DNA of 64,000 nt from Clostridia bacterium. GTDB lineage: Bacteria; Bacillota; Clostridia; TANB77; CAG-508. A program made the translations under genes and the position numbers. Numbering within the stretch: the stretch's first letter is position 1; every line of letters begins with the position of its first letter. The DNA lies in the NCBI GenBank assembly GCA_900754085.1, contig CAAEBO010000006.1, positions 45,568 through 109,567 on the forward strand. The letters run 5' to 3'. This document shows, piece by piece, positions 1 to 7,647 of the stretch. Under the pieces are notes generated by a model. The model was not told where the DNA came from. It saw only the letters and a program-made list of their open reading frames with translations, and did not search any database.

Positions 1-419
1 TATAAAGTTTGCTCTAAATTCTTATTAATTTCTTCTTTTTTTATGAACATAAGATTGTCACTGGTTTTAACATTTTCAAATATTTGCTTAAAAAGTTTAT
101 TATTTTTTTTCATTTTTCCTATCTGCATCAAATGATCATAAATATTAATGAAAATATTTATAATATTACCATTTTCATTTTCTATCATTTCTAATAATTT
201 ATTTTGCATATTACCAATTTTAGCTGACATAATATATTGGAACAAATCTTCTTTATCTTCAAAATATTGGTAAAAGCTTCCTCTTGCTATTTCTGCATCT
301 TCTACAATATTTTTAATAGATGCTTGCTCTATTGGAACTCTTGCAAATTCTTTATTTGCTGCTTTTAATATTTTATTTTTTTTATCTTCTGGCAAATTAA
401 AAAATGTACTTGTTGGCAT
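1..419 (-). CDS. TetR/AcrR-family transcriptional regulator (partial, C-terminus outside window)
   Basis: The reading frame opens with ATG at 417-419 behind a perfect SD (AGGAGG at about 425-430) and stays open to the left edge, giving about 139 N-terminal residues. The start (MPTSTFFNLPEDKKNKIL, then a helix-turn-helix region ending in GSFYQYFEDKEDLFQYI) is the classic TetR DNA-binding domain; the rest would be the ligand-binding helical domain. The promoter upstream is overlapped by two palindromes, so autoregulation is likely. The ligand and the regulated target lie outside the window or are unknown. Family assignment is strong; the specific function is not assignable. Confidence 0.85.
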   Translation of the reverse strand, partial: MPTSTFFNLPEDKKNKILKAANKEFARVPIEQASIKNIVEDAEIARGSFYQYFEDKEDLFQYIMSAKIGNMQNKLLEMIENENGNIINIFINIYDHLMQIGKMKKNNKLFKQIFENVKTSDNLMFIKKEEINKNLEQTL

Positions 420-508
420 CTTTTCCTCCTTTCTTAAAATGAATGAATTTTTATATTAGTACACAATTAAAAAGTTTGCATACATTATAATCATATAGTA
501 CCAAAAAG

Positions 509-552
509 TGACACTGTATCATAATTATATATGACACGGTGTCACACGTCAA
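509..552 (-). promoter_or_regulatory. tetR promoter with two palindromic operators
   Basis: Reading leftwards, a sigma-A promoter is visible: -35 TTGACG (547-552), 17-bp spacer, -10 TATAAT (524-529). A 13-bp palindrome TGACACGGTGTCA (532-544) fills the spacer, and a second, imperfect copy TGACACTGTATCA (509-521) covers the expected start site. Centre-to-centre distance is 23 bp, about two helical turns. Operators of this form are typical for TetR-family repressors. That the adjacent tetR product binds them is inference. Confidence 0.8.
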
Positions 553-578
553 TATAAGTTTTGTAACTTTTATGTGAA

Positions 579-1877
579 TTATTTTATATACTCTTTAAAT
601 TTATTTCCTCTTTCTTCGAAGTTTTTAAAAAATCCATAACTAGCTGCAGCCGGTGAAAGTAAACAAATTGTATTTTTCTTTGTTACTTTCTTTGCCTTTT
701 TTACAGCTTCTTCTAAATTTTTTACCAAATAACATTTTTTATTGTTTTCCATAGTCTGCAATTCTTTATATATTCTTTTCCCTGTATCTGGCATTAAAAT
801 AATATTTTCTAAATTTTCTTGCAATAAAATAAATTTTTCCAAATTAGAATAGTCTATATTCCTATCCATTCCACCTAAAATTAAAGTGTTTACATTTTTT
901 AAAGCCTTAATTCCTTCTATTGTTGTTTCTCCTATTGTAGATATAGAGTCATCATAATACAAAACATCCTCTTTTTTTGTTACAAATTCTAACCTATGTT
1001 CTAGTCCAGTAAATTTTTTAAGAGCTTCTTTAAAATTTTCGTTTGATATATTATATATTTCATTACAAATATAATATGAAACTGCAATATTAAACAAATT
1101 ATGCTCGCCTACCAAATTTGTTTCATTCTCCAAAATTTCTATCTTATTGTTAATGGTTTTTATAGTTCTTTTATTTATATAGTCACTAATGCAAATATTA
1201 TTTGTTATTTTACTGTTTATATATGGTTTGCAAGTTTCTCCATAAATAAGGATATCGTTATTTTTTTGAAACTTATTAATATTTAATTTTGCATTAATAT
1301 AATTTTTTAAGCTTTTGTAATGATCTAAATGTTCTGGAAACAAATTTAAAATTACAGCAATATGTGGTGAATACTTTATAAACTCTAGTTGATGACAACT
1401 AAGTTCAAATATTATATTTGTATTTTCATCTATTTCATTTATTGCATTAAAACATGGTATACCTATGTTACCTACTAATATAGTATTAGGAAAAAACTGT
1501 TTTAAAATTGTGTATGTAAGGCTAGAAGTTGTACTTTTTCCTTTTGTTCCTGTTATTCCAATTATTTGCTTTGACAAAATTTTTATAAATTCTTCTGTTT
1601 GTGAAGTTAATTTATTTGTATCTATTACATTTTTATCTACCACAATCCCTGGGCTTTTAAATATTAAGTCATATTCATTTAATTGTTTTTGGCTATTTAA
1701 TTTTTTTATTCCTTCTATGTTAGCATCTTTTTGTTCTAAAACAGCTATTTCTTTACAACTAATATTATTGTTCTTTATAAATTGTAATGTAGAAATTCCT
1801 TCCTTTCCCAGTCCCCAAATTGCTATTTTTTTATTTTCCAAGTCTTTTTTAAATTTATTTATTATGCTATCTTTCAT
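579..1877 (-). CDS. murD2: MurD-type ligase, probably UDP-MurNAc-L-Ala:L-Glu ligase (MurD2)
   Basis: This is a Mur ligase of 432 residues acting in the cytoplasm on UDP-MurNAc-L-Ala. An N-terminal Rossmann-like part (IWGLGKEG, about 20-27) is followed by the ATP loop GTKGKST (110-116), ELSCHQLE (158-165) and NLFPEHLDHY (178-187), and a C-terminal domain ending in LLSPAAASYGFFKNF. Two positions differ from ordinary MurD: ELSSFQLE is ELSCHQLE and the usual DSKATN-type motif reads DDSISTIGETT. The start codon overlaps the stop of the upstream murL-like gene by 4 bp (ATGA). That pairing is the organisation described for Xanthomonas MurD2/MurL, where MurD2 adds L-Glu. A conventional D-Glu-adding MurD remains the alternative. 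Confidence 0.72.
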   Translation of the reverse strand: MKDSIINKFKKDLENKKIAIWGLGKEGISTLQFIKNNNISCKEIAVLEQKDANIEGIKKLNSQKQLNEYDLIFKSPGIVVDKNVIDTNKLTSQTEEFIKILSKQIIGITGTKGKSTTSSLTYTILKQFFPNTILVGNIGIPCFNAINEIDENTNIIFELSCHQLEFIKYSPHIAVILNLFPEHLDHYKSLKNYINAKLNINKFQKNNDILIYGETCKPYINSKITNNICISDYINKRTIKTINNKIEILENETNLVGEHNLFNIAVSYYICNEIYNISNENFKEALKKFTGLEHRLEFVTKKEDVLYYDDSISTIGETTIEGIKALKNVNTLILGGMDRNIDYSNLEKFILLQENLENIILMPDTGKRIYKELQTMENNKKCYLVKNLEEAVKKAKKVTKKNTICLLSPAAASYGFFKNFEERGNKFKEYIK

Positions 1878-3250
1878 ATTATTTCACTCTTCTTTAACAT
1901 ATTTTTGTAATGTTTTGGTACATTATTTTCTTCATTTAAAAAAGTATTATATTTATTTTTTCTATTTTTATATTCTTCATATTTATTAGTAGTTTTATAA
2001 TATTTATATAATAATGGCAATTCTTCTTTATTCTCTTCATATTTCTTTATTGTTTCACAAATTGCTGTATTAACTTCATCTCTTGACCCTACACATTCAA
2101 ATGGCTTGTTTTTTTGAATTCCTGAAAGCATTTCTAATGTTTCTTTTAAACTTTCTTTTTCTAATAAATCTTCTCCAAATATTTTTATCATATCTCTTCT
2201 AGTCATAAATGGAGATAATATTATATATACGAATAAACATTTAGCACAATTTGCGCACCAAATATTTTCTTTGCTACCCGCGTTGCAACTTTTAAATATA
2301 TTATAAAATTTAGGTAGTTTGGCAAAATGTTTGGCTATTTGATATTCACTCACTGGTCTTAACAAACTAAAATATTTTATATTTTTAAATATATTTTCTT
2401 TTACGTATTTATTAAAGTCTTCCTCAAATTCATAGCTTTTAGAATATTGATGGTTTACTTCTTCTTCATATATTGTAGACTCATTTGCACTAGCTTCATT
2501 AGATAGTACTATGTATTTCCTTTTATTTAAATATGCCACTAATAATCCAGAAAAGGCAACTATAGATGAGAAAGGCGTGTGTCCATTTAAAAATCCTTTT
2601 GCATTAAGCTCTAGCATGTTTTTGTCTAAAGTTCTTTTTACATAGCACCTTTTACCAATGTCATAACCTGCGGTTTCTACAGTTTCTTCTGTAGCCCCTC
2701 TTGGGTTTATTACATAGCACATATTAGTGTCAAAATCCTCTTTAATTATATCTAAAGTGACTATGGAATCTTTTCCTCCACCTATTGGCACTAAAGCTCC
2801 TTCAAACTCTTCTTCTAGATCTATCTTTTTTAATTTTATATTCCCCACTTTAATATTCATAAACTCTTTTATATTCGTTTTTATATTATTTTTATAAAAA
2901 AACTCACCCAAACCATAAAAATATAATTTCTTCCACCATTCAATTTGATTATCACTTAAACAAACATTTTTTATAGTTACCAATGGTGAACAAGTAATTT
3001 TCCAATAACTTACTAGCTCTGCCATTCCTAAATTAAATACCATATTCTCTATTAATTTTTTATTTTCTTCATTTCCAATATTATTAAAAATAGATATATT
3101 TTTCTTTGGAATACACCAAGTAGGATGAAATTTAGAAAGATTCTTAATTTCAAACTCATAACTTATTTTATACTCATCACTATTTTCTTCCACCTTATAC
3201 CAATTATATGAAAATTCAGGATACATACTTCTTAGCTCTTCAAAATTCAT
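1874..3250 (-). CDS. murL: MurL-like UDP-MurNAc-L-Ala-L-Glu epimerase
   Basis: The 458-residue protein matches the MurL family pattern: a central PP-loop IGGGKDS (156-162), the block NGHTPFSS (222-229), SNEASANES (250-258), and a C-terminal cysteine cluster (C322, C332, C335, C338 in SCN...WCANCAKC). MurL uses ATP to epimerise the terminal L-Glu of UDP-MurNAc-L-Ala-L-Glu to D-Glu. It lies directly upstream of, and is translationally coupled to, the MurD-type ligase, as expected for the two-step route that bypasses glutamate racemase. The family call rests on recalled motifs plus context; substrate specificity is inference. A dispersed short repeat lies just upstream of its start. Confidence 0.75.
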   Translation of the reverse strand: MNFEELRSMYPEFSYNWYKVEENSDEYKISYEFEIKNLSKFHPTWCIPKKNISIFNNIGNEENKKLIENMVFNLGMAELVSYWKITCSPLVTIKNVCLSDNQIEWWKKLYFYGLGEFFYKNNIKTNIKEFMNIKVGNIKLKKIDLEEEFEGALVPIGGGKDSIVTLDIIKEDFDTNMCYVINPRGATEETVETAGYDIGKRCYVKRTLDKNMLELNAKGFLNGHTPFSSIVAFSGLLVAYLNKRKYIVLSNEASANESTIYEEEVNHQYSKSYEFEEDFNKYVKENIFKNIKYFSLLRPVSEYQIAKHFAKLPKFYNIFKSCNAGSKENIWCANCAKCLFVYIILSPFMTRRDMIKIFGEDLLEKESLKETLEMLSGIQKNKPFECVGSRDEVNTAICETIKKYEENKEELPLLYKYYKTTNKYEEYKNRKNKYNTFLNEENNVPKHYKNMLKKSEII

Positions 3251-3266
3251 GGCATTTCTCCTATCT

Positions 3267-3299
3267 TAGGGATTTTGGGGACGGTCCTTAAAATCCCTA
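3267..3299. repeat. Dispersed GGGACGGTCC repeat, copy A
   Basis: A 10-bp inverted repeat (TAGGGATTTT at 3267-3276, AAAATCCCTA at 3290-3299) encloses GGGGACGGTCCTT. The same core recurs near 9.9, 20.2, 37.1, 52.6 and 52.8 kb. This copy lies between the tyrS stop and the murL start. It has no T-run and so is not an obvious terminator. Confidence 0.75.
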
Positions 3300-3356
3300 T
3301 TTTCTTTTTACTAATGTATTATATTTTAATTAGATAATAAAAGCAACTATTTAATA

Positions 3357-4514
3357 TTATACTATTTTTATAAATTTATTTTTACCGAATTGTACAATTT
3401 TTTCTTTTGGATTAAGCATTTCATTTATATTCTCTACTACATTTCCATCTATTTTTACGCCTTTTCCTAATACCATTCTTTTCGCTTCACTTTTTGAATT
3501 TGCAAAATTTACATCTACAAGTAAGTTGCAAATATTTATTTCTCCATCACCATTATATTTGTGCTCTTTTATATTTGTTGGTATTTCTCCTTTTGCTACT
3601 TTATTATATCTTTCTTCTGCTATTGCAATTTTGTCTTCCCCATGGTACATTCTTATAATTTCTTCTGCATATTTTTTGTGTGCTTTTACGATATCTTCTT
3701 TTATTAGAATTTCCGCTTCTTCACTTTCTATATCTGTTGTTAATCTAAAATAATCCATTAAAACATTATCTGGAATTTTCATTGCTTTTTCATACATTAT
3801 CTCTGGGCTTTCGTCGATACCAATATAATTATCTAAAGATTTACTCATTTTTTCTTTTCCATCTAAACCTACTAATAGTGGAAATGTTAAAACAACTTGC
3901 CTTTCTTGACCATAATCTTTTTGAAGTTCTCTTCCTACTAAAAGATTAAACGTTTGGTCTGTACCACCAATTTCTATGTCTGCATTTAGTGCAACAGAAT
4001 CATATCCTTGCATTAATGGATATATAAGTTCATGCATAGAAAGAGGTAAATTATTTTCATATCTATTTTTAAAATCATCTCTTTCTAATATTCGTGCAAC
4101 TGTATATTTACTTGTTAACTCTATTATATCTTTAAAGTTCATTTTAGATAGCCACTCCGAATTGTATGCAATTCTAGTTTTTTCTTTGTCTAATATTTTA
4201 GTTACTTGTTTTAAATATGTCTCTCCAGATAATCTTGTTTGTTCGAATGTTAATGCTTGTCTAGTTTTGCTTTTACCAGATGGATCCCCAATCATACCTG
4301 TAAAATCACCTATAACAAAAACTACTTCATGCCCCATTTCTTGAAATGTTTTTAAAGCCCTTAAAACCACAGTATGACCTAAATGTAGATCTGGTCTTGA
4401 AGGATCTGCTCCAAGTTTTATTGTAAGTTTTTTCCCACTTTCTAATTTTTTATTTAGTTCCTCTTCTGAAAATATATCTACTGCTTTTCTTTTAATTAAA
4501 TCAATTTTATTCAT
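3357..4514 (-). CDS. tyrS: Tyrosyl-tRNA synthetase
   Basis: A class I aminoacyl-tRNA synthetase that charges tRNA-Tyr. The HIGH-type signature is DPSRPDLHLGH, the KMSKS loop is present intact, and the C-terminus (GVKIDGNVV...EKIVQFGKNKF) is an S4 RNA-binding domain. The DLHLGH form and overall length (about 385 residues) fit the TyrZ/TyrS2 subgroup. I use the ATG at 4514 (MNKIDLI); a GTG three codons upstream overlaps the SD. A T-box leader lies upstream, so the gene should be induced by uncharged tRNA-Tyr. Confidence 0.95.
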   Translation of the reverse strand: MNKIDLIKRKAVDIFSEEELNKKLESGKKLTIKLGADPSRPDLHLGHTVVLRALKTFQEMGHEVVFVIGDFTGMIGDPSGKSKTRQALTFEQTRLSGETYLKQVTKILDKEKTRIAYNSEWLSKMNFKDIIELTSKYTVARILERDDFKNRYENNLPLSMHELIYPLMQGYDSVALNADIEIGGTDQTFNLLVGRELQKDYGQERQVVLTFPLLVGLDGKEKMSKSLDNYIGIDESPEIMYEKAMKIPDNVLMDYFRLTTDIESEEAEILIKEDIVKAHKKYAEEIIRMYHGEDKIAIAEERYNKVAKGEIPTNIKEHKYNGDGEINICNLLVDVNFANSKSEAKRMVLGKGVKIDGNVVENINEMLNPKEKIVQFGKNKFIKIV

Positions 4515-4559
4515 ATACCTCACCCTTCTTTTCTTTAAATTGTATAACTTTTATAAATT

Positions 4560-4782
4560 GCAAAAGACACACCTTCCTTAAAGGACGATGTGTCTTCGTG
4601 GTACCACCTTTATTTACAATTTATAATTGCCTTATTTTAACTTGTCGTAGCTACACGTTAGTTACTATAAGAATTGTAATTCGTAATTTATATTCTAGCA
4701 ATTTTCACCATACATTGCCTCTCTACTAGTAACTATAAATTACTACTAAGTTTTCTTTTTAAAACATAACTAAATTCAATTG
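4560..4782 (-). ncRNA. T-box leader (tyrosine-specific) of tyrS
   Basis: The T-box sequence AAAGGTGGTACCACG lies on the minus strand at 4592-4611 and is followed by a terminator hairpin (arms AAGACACA and TGTGTCTT, 4562-4596) ending in a short T-run. Stem I can be drawn from TAGTTACTA pairing with TAGTAACTA, and the distal part GCAAT...GGTGAAA...ATTGC is present. UAC, the Tyr codon, occurs twice in the 3' arm of stem I (4683-4685 and 4676-4678), in agreement with the downstream gene. Together with the promoter at 4789-4817 this accounts for the 330-bp gap upstream of tyrS. Confidence 0.92.
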
Positions 4783-4788
4783 CTTATT

Positions 4789-4817
4789 ATTATACTCGAT
4801 TTTTTTATAATTTGCAA
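4789..4817 (-). promoter_or_regulatory. Sigma-A promoter of the T-box/tyrS transcript
   Basis: On the minus strand, TTGCAA (4812-4817) is separated by 17 bp from a perfect TATAAT (4789-4794). The predicted start is near 4782, immediately upstream of T-box stem I. Confidence 0.75.
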
Positions 4818-4853
4818 CTTAGTATCTTATAAATTCTAGCATACCTCATATTT

Positions 4854-5288
4854 TTATAAGAATTTTTTTAATTGTTCTACATTATTTTCCTGAAATGTTA
4901 CAAAATTATTTAATAAATCTTTTACATCTTTGTTTATTTGACAAGTTTCGTTATTAATTAATTTTCTACCTTCTATAATTCCCATTGTCGTACCTTGTAT
5001 CATAATTTCTGCTATATGTGATGGTGTTTTGTCTGCTATTGTATTCATTTGAACTCCAGTCCACCCCATTACTTTATCCATGATATTTTTATCTTCTGGT
5101 ATTTCTCCATAATTTTCATATAATTTATTAACCCTATCCATTACTTGACCATATTGTGTATATTGAAAACTTAAATTGTCTTTTAATTCATTATCGTCTA
5201 TCTTTTCTGAAACAAACGATATTGAATCCATTCCCATTTTAGTCGCTTTATGAATTTGATTTAATATCTTTAAATTTTTTTCTTCCAT
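4854..5288 (-). CDS. Hypothetical all-helical protein
   Basis: The 144-residue product has a good SD (AAAGGAGG) and no signal peptide or membrane segment. It reads as amphipathic helices (SISFVSEKIDDNELKDNL, then YGQVMDRVNKLYENYG, then IAEIMIQGTTMGIIEGR), which resembles a ferritin-like or DUF2383-type four-helix bundle. I see no metal-binding ExxH motif, so no activity is claimed. It is followed by a promoter-bearing T-box unit on the same strand and is probably a single-gene transcript. Confidence 0.6.
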   Translation of the reverse strand: MEEKNLKILNQIHKATKMGMDSISFVSEKIDDNELKDNLSFQYTQYGQVMDRVNKLYENYGEIPEDKNIMDKVMGWTGVQMNTIADKTPSHIAEIMIQGTTMGIIEGRKLINNETCQINKDVKDLLNNFVTFQENNVEQLKKFL

Positions 5289-5417
5289 TTTAGCCTCCTT
5301 TTTTATAATAGAAACATCCCTAAATATAGTTATTTCTATTTCATTTTATTTTTATTCTTTTTAATATAAAAAATCTCAAATTTTAAAGAATTTTTCTGTA
5401 TAGTTATTGAACAGAAA

Positions 5418-5448
5418 AAACGGTGCAATTTATTCAAATTACACCGTT
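5418..5448 (-). terminator. Intrinsic terminator downstream of the P-loop kinase gene
   Basis: The stem AAACGGTG-AATTT pairs with AAATT-CACCGTTT with a 4-nt loop and is followed on the minus strand by TTTTTT. It ends the gene at 5459-6076. Confidence 0.85.
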
Positions 5449-5458
5449 TAATGAAAGA

Positions 5459-6076
5459 TTACTGTTCTTTACAGATGCTTATATTGTCCTTTACAATATA
5501 AACATCATCAAACCCAGTAAAGTATTTTGTAACTCGTTGAAGTTGTAGTTGCAAATACTCATATGTATCCTGAATTATTTTAGTTCTGATTTGTGAGTCA
5601 CCTCTTCTTATAGATCTCAAAACAGTTTCCACTATTTCTACTTCCAAAATAATTAGTATAGAGTGATCGTATTTTCCCTCTAGTCCTAATAAAATTTTTT
5701 CTCTATCTTTTGGGAAAATAGCTAAGTCATCCCATACTACAATTCCATTACTGTTTAGTACTACTTCTGCTTGTTTTAAAGCTTTTTCAAAACTTCGTTT
5801 TTCTGCTAAGTCTTCTTGTTCAATTGTTAAAACCTCATCTTCTATAAGCTTTAACGCTTCTTCTTCGAAAATTTTGTCAGCTTCTATATGCGCAGAATTT
5901 ATAAACTCTTTGCATATTATATTCGCCATAGTACTCTTGCCAGCTGCTGGCGTCCCACATAATATAACTAATGACTTGTTTGGTATCTTAATTTCATTTT
6001 TTATAAAATACCGAGTCCTTTTTTGAGGCAACTTTGTTGCTTGTTCTAAATTTTCTGTTAATATTTCTGCTATCAT
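5459..6076 (-). CDS. P-loop kinase-like protein (AAA_33 / zeta-toxin-like fold)
   Basis: The 205-residue protein has a Walker A motif GTPAAGKST (41-49), a strand ending in VVWDDLAIF (about 112-120) as a Walker B-like segment, and an arginine-rich lid (RSIRRGDSQIR). This is the pattern of small nucleoside/polynucleotide kinase-like ATPases that phosphorylate nucleotides, RNA ends or sugars; the substrate cannot be told. It starts at ATG after AGGAGG, has its own promoter and terminator, and stands alone. No antitoxin-like partner is adjacent, which argues against a zeta-toxin module. Confidence 0.65.
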   Translation of the reverse strand: MIAEILTENLEQATKLPQKRTRYFIKNEIKIPNKSLVILCGTPAAGKSTMANIICKEFINSAHIEADKIFEEEALKLIEDEVLTIEQEDLAEKRSFEKALKQAEVVLNSNGIVVWDDLAIFPKDREKILLGLEGKYDHSILIILEVEIVETVLRSIRRGDSQIRTKIIQDTYEYLQLQLQRVTKYFTGFDDVYIVKDNISICKEQ

Positions 6077-6137
6077 ATTGCTTTCCTCCTAATTCATTTT
6101 AACAGTATTTGCTGATTTTCAAAAAATCCTATAATAT

Positions 6138-6166
6138 ATTTTACCAAATTATGTTACCTTAGTCAA
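6138..6166 (-). promoter_or_regulatory. Promoter of the P-loop kinase gene
   Basis: On the minus strand TTGACT (6161-6166) is followed after 17 bp by TAAAAT (6138-6143). It lies about 60 bp upstream of the start codon at 6076. The rest of the 6077-6320 gap holds only the hairpin at 6273-6314. Confidence 0.65.
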
Positions 6167-6272
6167 ATTATATAAACTTCCATGGTTGTTTTTTCTTATT
6201 CCAGCTTTTCTTCTTTATCCTAGCACTATCATAAATTAATTAACATTTTGTATTTTCTTTTTTGCAGAGAAA

Positions 6273-6314
6273 TATCCCTAAAATATGTTTTATTTACCAC
6301 ATATTTTAGGGATA
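6273..6314 (-). terminator. Hairpin terminator downstream of the 73-residue gene
   Basis: A perfect 16-bp stem (TATCCCTAAAATATGT with ACATATTTTAGGGATA) has a 10-nt loop. The following minus-strand sequence is only moderately U-rich (TTTCTC), so termination efficiency is uncertain. Confidence 0.65.
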
Positions 6315-6320
6315 GAGGAA

Positions 6321-6542
6321 TTAATCTAGAATTGCACGCACGCTAGACATTTTGGTGATTTTGAGCTTTAACACTTTTGCAATGATTTCTACCTCTCTTT
6401 CAGAGATATAATTTGGAAAATATAACTGTACTTCTCCTCTTTTATACCTCGACTCGAAGTTAGAATTTCCCATTACCTGCTTCGTCACCTTCCGTGCCTG
6501 ATTTAAAGATGTTTTTTTGCCTCTGATAAATATTTGTTTCAT
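6321..6542 (-). CDS. Small basic protein of unknown function (73 aa)
   Basis: The gene has a strong promoter and SD (AAGGAGG) and encodes a short, basic, soluble protein (RGKKTSLNQARKVTKQVMG...). The sequence could form a small alpha/beta fold with a C-terminal strand KLKITKMSSVRAILD. I do not recognise a family. Codons are less A/T-biased than in the neighbours, which could mean high expression or transfer. It is probably a monocistronic unit. Confidence 0.6.
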   Translation of the reverse strand: MKQIFIRGKKTSLNQARKVTKQVMGNSNFESRYKRGEVQLYFPNYISEREVEIIAKVLKLKITKMSSVRAILD

Positions 6543-6584
6543 AGGCTATTCCTCCTTGAGAATATTATTGTGATTCATAATTTA

Positions 6585-6614
6585 ATTATACCCTCTTTTT
6601 ATTATTTATGTCAA
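6585..6614 (-). promoter_or_regulatory. Strong sigma-A promoter of the 73-aa gene
   Basis: On the minus strand a perfect TTGACA (6609-6614) and a perfect TATAAT (6585-6590) are 18 bp apart. It is back-to-back with the plus-strand promoter of the radical SAM gene. Confidence 0.8.
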
Positions 6615-6629
6615 TTCAAATGTCGAAAT

Positions 6630-6658
6630 TTGTATATTTTTGTATATTTTGATATAAT
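6630..6658 (+). promoter_or_regulatory. Promoter giving a nearly leaderless radical SAM mRNA
   Basis: On the plus strand TTGTAT (6630-6635), 17 bp and TATAAT (6653-6658) lie only 9 bp from the ATG at 6668. The expected start site is 1-3 nt before the start codon, and no SD is present. Confidence 0.7.
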
Positions 6659-6667
6659 ATTTTTATT

Positions 6668-7585
6668 ATGGAAAATATTATAAGGTATAATCATTTAAAT
6701 GAATATTATAAAAATAAATTTGGTGAAAGAACACTAAAAATATGTATAGATGCAGGTTTTACTTGTCCTAATCGTGATGGCTCTTTAAGTAATCTTGGTT
6801 GTATCTTTTGTAGTCAAGATGGATCTGGTGACTTAATAAAATATTCTGCATTATCTATTTCAAATCAAGTGCAAAACTTTTTAAATAGTTATCGTGGCTT
6901 GCGTGCTAATAAATTTATTGCTTATTTTCAAAATTTTACAAACACATATGACTCTTTGTCAAATTTAAAAAAGAAATATGATTCTGCGTTAATTTGTGAC
7001 AAAATAGTTGGTCTTTCTGTCGCTACAAGACCAGATTGTATAACAGAAGATATTGTAAAACTCCTTGCATCATATTCTGACAAATACAGTGTGTCTGTAG
7101 AATTAGGTTTACAAACTGCAAATGAGAATATTGGTCAAATAATTAATCGTTGTTATACGAATACCGATTTTACTAATGCAGTTTCTCTTTTAAGAAAATA
7201 TAATATAGAAGTAATTACTCACATTATGGTTGGTCTACCTACTGAAAGCTTTAATGATATAAAAAATACTGTCAATTTCGTAAATTCACATGATATCCAA
7301 GGGTTAAAGGTTCATTCAACTTATATTGTAAAAAATACACTTCTGGCAAATATGTATTTTAATAACGAATATACTCCAATTACTTTAGATTATTATTTAA
7401 ATAATCTTTCATATATAATAACTCATTTAAATCCAAACATAATAATACATCGAATTTCTGGTGATGCTCCTAAAGACTTGCTTATAGCTCCAGAATGGAA
7501 CTTGCATAAAAAGTGGATTTTAAATGGTTTTGAAAAAAAATTAAAAGCTGAAAATCTATGGCAAGGAAAATTTTATGAGGCATAA
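6668..7585 (+). CDS. Radical SAM protein, YhcC / TIGR01212 family
   Basis: The 305-residue protein begins with the family pattern YNHLNEYYKNKFGERTLKI and carries the unusual cluster motif of this group: C33, C45 and C48 (CPNRDGSLSNLGCIFC), which should hold a 4Fe-4S cluster for S-adenosylmethionine cleavage. Later segments (VATRPDCI, ELGLQTAN, THIMVGLPTE) match the Elp3-like radical SAM barrel. The exact substrate of this family is not known to me; RNA modification has been suggested by its Elp3 likeness. It is monocistronic, flanked by its own promoter and a terminator overlapping its stop codon. Confidence 0.88.
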   Translation: MENIIRYNHLNEYYKNKFGERTLKICIDAGFTCPNRDGSLSNLGCIFCSQDGSGDLIKYSALSISNQVQNFLNSYRGLRANKFIAYFQNFTNTYDSLSNLKKKYDSALICDKIVGLSVATRPDCITEDIVKLLASYSDKYSVSVELGLQTANENIGQIINRCYTNTDFTNAVSLLRKYNIEVITHIMVGLPTESFNDIKNTVNFVNSHDIQGLKVHSTYIVKNTLLANMYFNNEYTPITLDYYLNNLSYIITHLNPNIIIHRISGDAPKDLLIAPEWNLHKKWILNGFEKKLKAENLWQGKFYEA

Positions 7586-7601
7586 ATTAATTATGCCTCA
7601 T
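7575..7601. terminator. Bidirectional terminator between the radical SAM and SOD genes
   Basis: The arms ATGAGGCATAA and TTATGCCTCAT flank a 5-nt loop, and the stop codon of the radical SAM gene lies in the 5' arm. It separates two convergent genes. Confidence 0.75.
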
Positions 7602-7647
7602 TTGATACTTTTTACTTATGTCATTAATTTTCTATATATAAAATTAA

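Noticed and set aside
1465..1989. Plus-strand frame of 174 codons
   Set aside because: It is antisense to murD2, has a hydrophobic composition typical of antisense AT-rich DNA, and no SD.
5459..6076. Zeta-type toxin of a toxin-antitoxin pair
   Set aside because: No small antitoxin gene is adjacent or coupled; the gene has its own promoter and terminator.
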